Below are positions 13,240 through 15,165 of a stretch of 15,165 bases of DNA, one piece after another (positions within the stretch are counted from its first letter, which is position 1; the number at the start of each line of letters is the position of its first letter). Source of the DNA: Halanaerobiales bacterium (GTDB lineage Bacteria; Bacillota; Halanaerobiia; Halanaerobiales; JADQBU01). Location of the stretch: positions 1 to 15,165 of the forward strand of contig JADQBU010000170.1 of assembly GCA_016278435.1 (NCBI GenBank), given 5' to 3'. Under the pieces are notes generated by a model. It was not told where the DNA came from. It saw only the letters and a list, made by a program, of their open reading frames with translations, and did not search any database. The translations under genes were made by a program, and so were the position numbers.

Positions 13240-13497
13240 TTATTTCCTTCTTACATCATCTTCTTGCTTTCTTTGCAATCTTAATCCCTTCAACTGATCC
13301 AGTCCAATAGCCTTTTCACCAGCAGCCTTGATATTTTCCTGCTCGATCCGCCGGTAAACCTCTTCCCTATGAATTTCAACCTCATCCGGAGCCTCAATGC
13401 CCAGCTGCACCTGGCCGTTTTCAATTTCCACTACGGTAATTTTAATATTATCCCCAATTATTATCTTTTCATCTTTCTTCCGGGTTAAAACGAGCAT
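13240..13497 (-). CDS. csrA: CsrA translational regulator
   Basis: CsrA is a small dimeric RNA-binding protein that occludes ribosome binding sites at GGA motifs; in Bacillus it represses flagellin translation. The 85 residues begin with the family signature 'MLVLTRKKDEKIIIGDNIKITVVEI', where L4 and R6 lie in the first RNA-contacting strand. 'QLGIEAPDEVEIHREEVY' (31-48) carries R44, the second key RNA-contacting residue. The C-terminal tail (about 50-85) is a basic helix and longer than in many CsrA proteins. It starts directly after the fliW stop (TAG then ATG, no gap), with its AGGTGG site (13506-13511) inside fliW, so the two are coupled. Its likely target is the flagellin leader that follows. 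Confidence 0.97.
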   Translation of the reverse strand: MLVLTRKKDEKIIIGDNIKITVVEIENGQVQLGIEAPDEVEIHREEVYRRIEQENIKAAGEKAIGLDQLKGLRLQRKQEDDVRRK

Positions 13498-13944
13498 CTA
13501 TTCCGCCACCTTTTCTACCTTACTGGGAAACACCTGAAAATGGACAGGATACTTTTCGCTATCCAGAATTACCTGTTTACCCATACCGGTCTCCATATTT
13601 AGAAGCAGTGGTGCCGCCAGATTAACGGTCATCTCTTCAATGTTATCTTTAAAGGTTGCAATAGCCAGGACAGTGACCTTTCCTGGTTCCTCAATCTCCA
13701 GTATCTTTTCTATATTTTCATTGATTTCAAACTCATAATTACTGACAAGACTCCACGGTTCCATGGTTATAAAGGCCAGTCCTGGTTCTGTGACTGACTG
13801 CATAACTATAAAAGGAGATTCATCACCCAGTGGCAAGAGAACAAATTCCCGACAATCAACAAATCCCGGTATTCCCTGAGGAAATTTAATAATATTATCT
13901 TCATCTATTTCAACCATGCCAAAATCCCTGGTTTCTATTTCCAT
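13498..13944 (-). CDS. fliW: FliW, flagellar assembly factor and CsrA antagonist
   Basis: FliW binds either flagellin or CsrA in the cytoplasm. When flagellin has been exported, free FliW inhibits CsrA and lets flagellin translation resume. The 148 residues are a beta-barrel-type protein with the family motif 'FPQGIPGF' (21-28), 'FVLLPLGDESPFIVMQSVTEPGLAFITMEPW' (34-64) and the C-terminal 'NLAAPLLLNMETGMGKQVILDSEKYPVHF' pattern (108-136). GGGAG (13954-13958) lies 9 nt before the ATG. It sits 112 bp after the DUF6470 gene and abuts csrA, the standard arrangement in Bacillus and Clostridia. Confidence 0.97.
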   Translation of the reverse strand: MEIETRDFGMVEIDEDNIIKFPQGIPGFVDCREFVLLPLGDESPFIVMQSVTEPGLAFITMEPWSLVSNYEFEINENIEKILEIEEPGKVTVLAIATFKDNIEEMTVNLAAPLLLNMETGMGKQVILDSEKYPVHFQVFPSKVEKVAE

Positions 13945-13992
13945 AATTTTTCACTCCCATTTTCAGACTGAAGAATAATCCTGATTAATCTT

Positions 13993-14001
13993 ATTATATC
14001 A
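13993..14001 (-). promoter_or_regulatory. Possible extended -10 promoter before fliW
   Basis: TGATATAAT on the - strand is a perfect TATAAT with the upstream TG of an extended -10 box. There is no good -35 box 16-18 bp upstream. A start near 13987 would give a roughly 40-nt leader for fliW-csrA inside the 112-bp gap. It could boost fliW and csrA beyond read-through from flgL. Confidence 0.35.
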
Positions 14002-14056
14002 ATAGTAATAATTTACTTACCATATTGTTATTAAACATCCAGATTGCACAATTTAT

Positions 14057-14629
14057 CTACACTGAGCGGTCAAATACTCCACCTCGGACCGATATTTCAA
14101 TGTCCGCATACTGCTCTATTCCTGCCTCGACTCTACCCCGGTTAACCTCAATATATGGTCTATTGAGCTCATTCAATCCTCCAACCTCAATTTCGGTTTT
14201 TCCACTCTCATACCTGATACTGTTCTGAGCAGGTGTCACCTGATAAACCGGCCCCCTCTTAAACTTAAGACCAATCTCAACTGGTTTAGACGAGGCTTCC
14301 TCAGCAGCGATATCGGCTGCCTTATTATGCTGAAAATCCATCAGACAGTCCCCATTCTGAGCATATCTGGCCACAGCTGCCATGACTGCCTGCTGTCCTT
14401 TAGCAGCAATATCTCTGCTTATATCCCGGCTATTCTTATACCCAAGATCATAGCGGGCAGGATAACTATCAACCTCAACCCGGGCCGAACTGCTTTTAAT
14501 CTCCAGTTTCCCTGCAAGCTGCCTTATCTCCAGAGAAGGCTTCTTCCGCTCTACCTCTATTTCAGGTTCCCTGGTTCTCAAGTTAATTACAGTACTCTGT
14601 TGATTAATTACAAGCTGTGGAGTTCTCAT
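14057..14629 (-). CDS. yviE: DUF6470 family protein (YviE-like)
   Basis: Proteins of this family lie between flgL and fliW in Bacillus (yviE) and many Clostridia; their function is not established. The 190 residues start with 'MRTPQLVINQQSTVINLRTREPEIEVERKKPSLEIRQ', the usual family opening of alternating beta strands with a P-x-(L/I)-x-I-x-Q pattern. A helical centre follows (about 66-112, 'SRDIAAKGQQAVMAAVARYAQNGDCLMDF'), and the C-terminal half is again strand-rich. There is no signal peptide or membrane segment. The ATG at 14629 lies 9 bases after the flgL stop, and its AGGGA site overlaps that stop. The location supports a role in filament assembly or export. Confidence 0.88.
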   Translation of the reverse strand: MRTPQLVINQQSTVINLRTREPEIEVERKKPSLEIRQLAGKLEIKSSSARVEVDSYPARYDLGYKNSRDISRDIAAKGQQAVMAAVARYAQNGDCLMDFQHNKAADIAAEEASSKPVEIGLKFKRGPVYQVTPAQNSIRYESGKTEIEVGGLNELNRPYIEVNRGRVEAGIEQYADIEISVRGGVFDRSV

Positions 14630-14638
14630 CTACTATCC

Positions 14639-15165
14639 CTACTTGAGAAAATCTACCAGAGTAGGTTGAATGATTCTGGCTCCAATAGAAAGTGAGGCCT
14701 GGTAAACACTTTCTTCCATCTTGAGATTGGTTATAGTTTCTGCAATATCAATATCTTCATTTTTTGACTTTACTCCCTTTAAATTAAGAATCTGATTATC
14801 AAGCCTGCTTTCTACCAGATCAAGCCGGTTAATCTTTGCTCCAATCTCAGCTCTTGTTGATAAATATTCACCCAGAGCATCATCTATCTTATCAATATCA
14901 TTATTGATTTCATCTGGATTATTACCTTTAAGATTTTCTGAAAGAGATTTTACCGATTTAGCAGCCATCTGAAATAATTTCTTGCCGTCAACACTGACGG
15001 TCATCGTTATACCGGAGTTAATCTCACGTTTTATAGGATTATGGTCGCCCTGGTACCAACCCGGATCATCAGGGGAAAGTTCTTCATTGAAAGGTTTCTC
15101 CCCGGTCACCAGGCCTCCGAATAAATAGCGGGTCCCCAGTCTGGAGTTAGCAATATCAAGCAGCT
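14639..15165 (-). CDS. flgL: FlgL hook-filament junction protein, C-terminal part
   Basis: FlgL (HAP3) is the ring between hook and filament. The frame stays open to the right edge of the window, so only the last 174 residues are seen. They begin 'LLDIANSRLGTRYLFGGLVTGEKPF', the FlgL motif A-N-x-x-x-x-x-R-Y-L-F-x-G-x-x-x-x-x-x-P-F. They continue through a short D2/D3-like segment with 'GITMTVSVDGKKLF' and a long helix pair (about 83-147). The end is 'SLSIGARIIQPTLVDFLK', the typical FlgL/flagellin-like C-terminus. The next gene starts 9 bases later. flgK would be expected upstream, beyond the window. Confidence 0.95.
   Translation of the reverse strand, partial: LLDIANSRLGTRYLFGGLVTGEKPFNEELSPDDPGWYQGDHNPIKREINSGITMTVSVDGKKLFQMAAKSVKSLSENLKGNNPDEINNDIDKIDDALGEYLSTRAEIGAKINRLDLVESRLDNQILNLKGVKSKNEDIDIAETITNLKMEESVYQASLSIGARIIQPTLVDFLK

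Overview
The window reads as part of the chromosome of a low-GC, Gram-positive, endospore-forming anaerobe-type Bacillota. The support is strong GGAGG ribosome binding sites, a CotF-like spore-coat gene at the left edge, the Bacillus/Clostridia flagellar gene order, and FliW/CsrA control of flagellin. A halophilic member of the Halanaerobiales is my best guess, but it rests on general protein similarity only.

Left part (1-2.68 kb, housekeeping and unknown): the end of a CotF-like coat gene (+) with an intrinsic terminator; a strong sigma-A-type promoter and an RlmD/TrmA-family RNA uracil-C5 methyltransferase (+); then a convergent (-) gene for a coiled-coil protein built from a 126-bp tandem repeat. 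A 250-bp gap follows. It holds a 94-bp imperfect inverted repeat with an outward promoter, and a small hairpin near the end of the flagellar operon.

Right part (2.68-15.17 kb, all on the - strand): one late flagellar filament cluster. In transcription order it is flgL (partial), yviE-like DUF6470, fliW, csrA, a 367-bp structured leader, flagellin, flaG, fliD, a 1129-residue glycosyltransferase-TPR-methyltransferase fusion, a UDP-N-acetylhexosamine-type dehydrogenase, fliS, a 191-residue unknown, a 90-residue unknown, and a FliT/FlgN-like chaperone. This is the classical flgL-yviE-fliW-csrA-hag-flaG-fliD-fliS-fliT order with two additions: an AT-rich two-gene sugar cassette between fliD and fliS, and two small unknown genes between fliS and fliT.

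How the genes work together: FlgL joins hook to filament, flagellin (chaperoned by FliS) forms the filament, and FliD caps it. FliW and CsrA should set flagellin translation. The leader immediately before the flagellin start carries two hairpins with GGA in their loops plus GGA in the Shine-Dalgarno, as expected of CsrA targets. The dehydrogenase and the fusion enzyme probably make and attach a (methylated) sugar on the flagellin. The FliD cap carries a discoidin (F5/8 type C)-like insert, which suggests a cap that binds surfaces or glycans. The most noteworthy points are the fusion enzyme, the discoidin-bearing cap, the flagellin leader and the orphan small operon genes.
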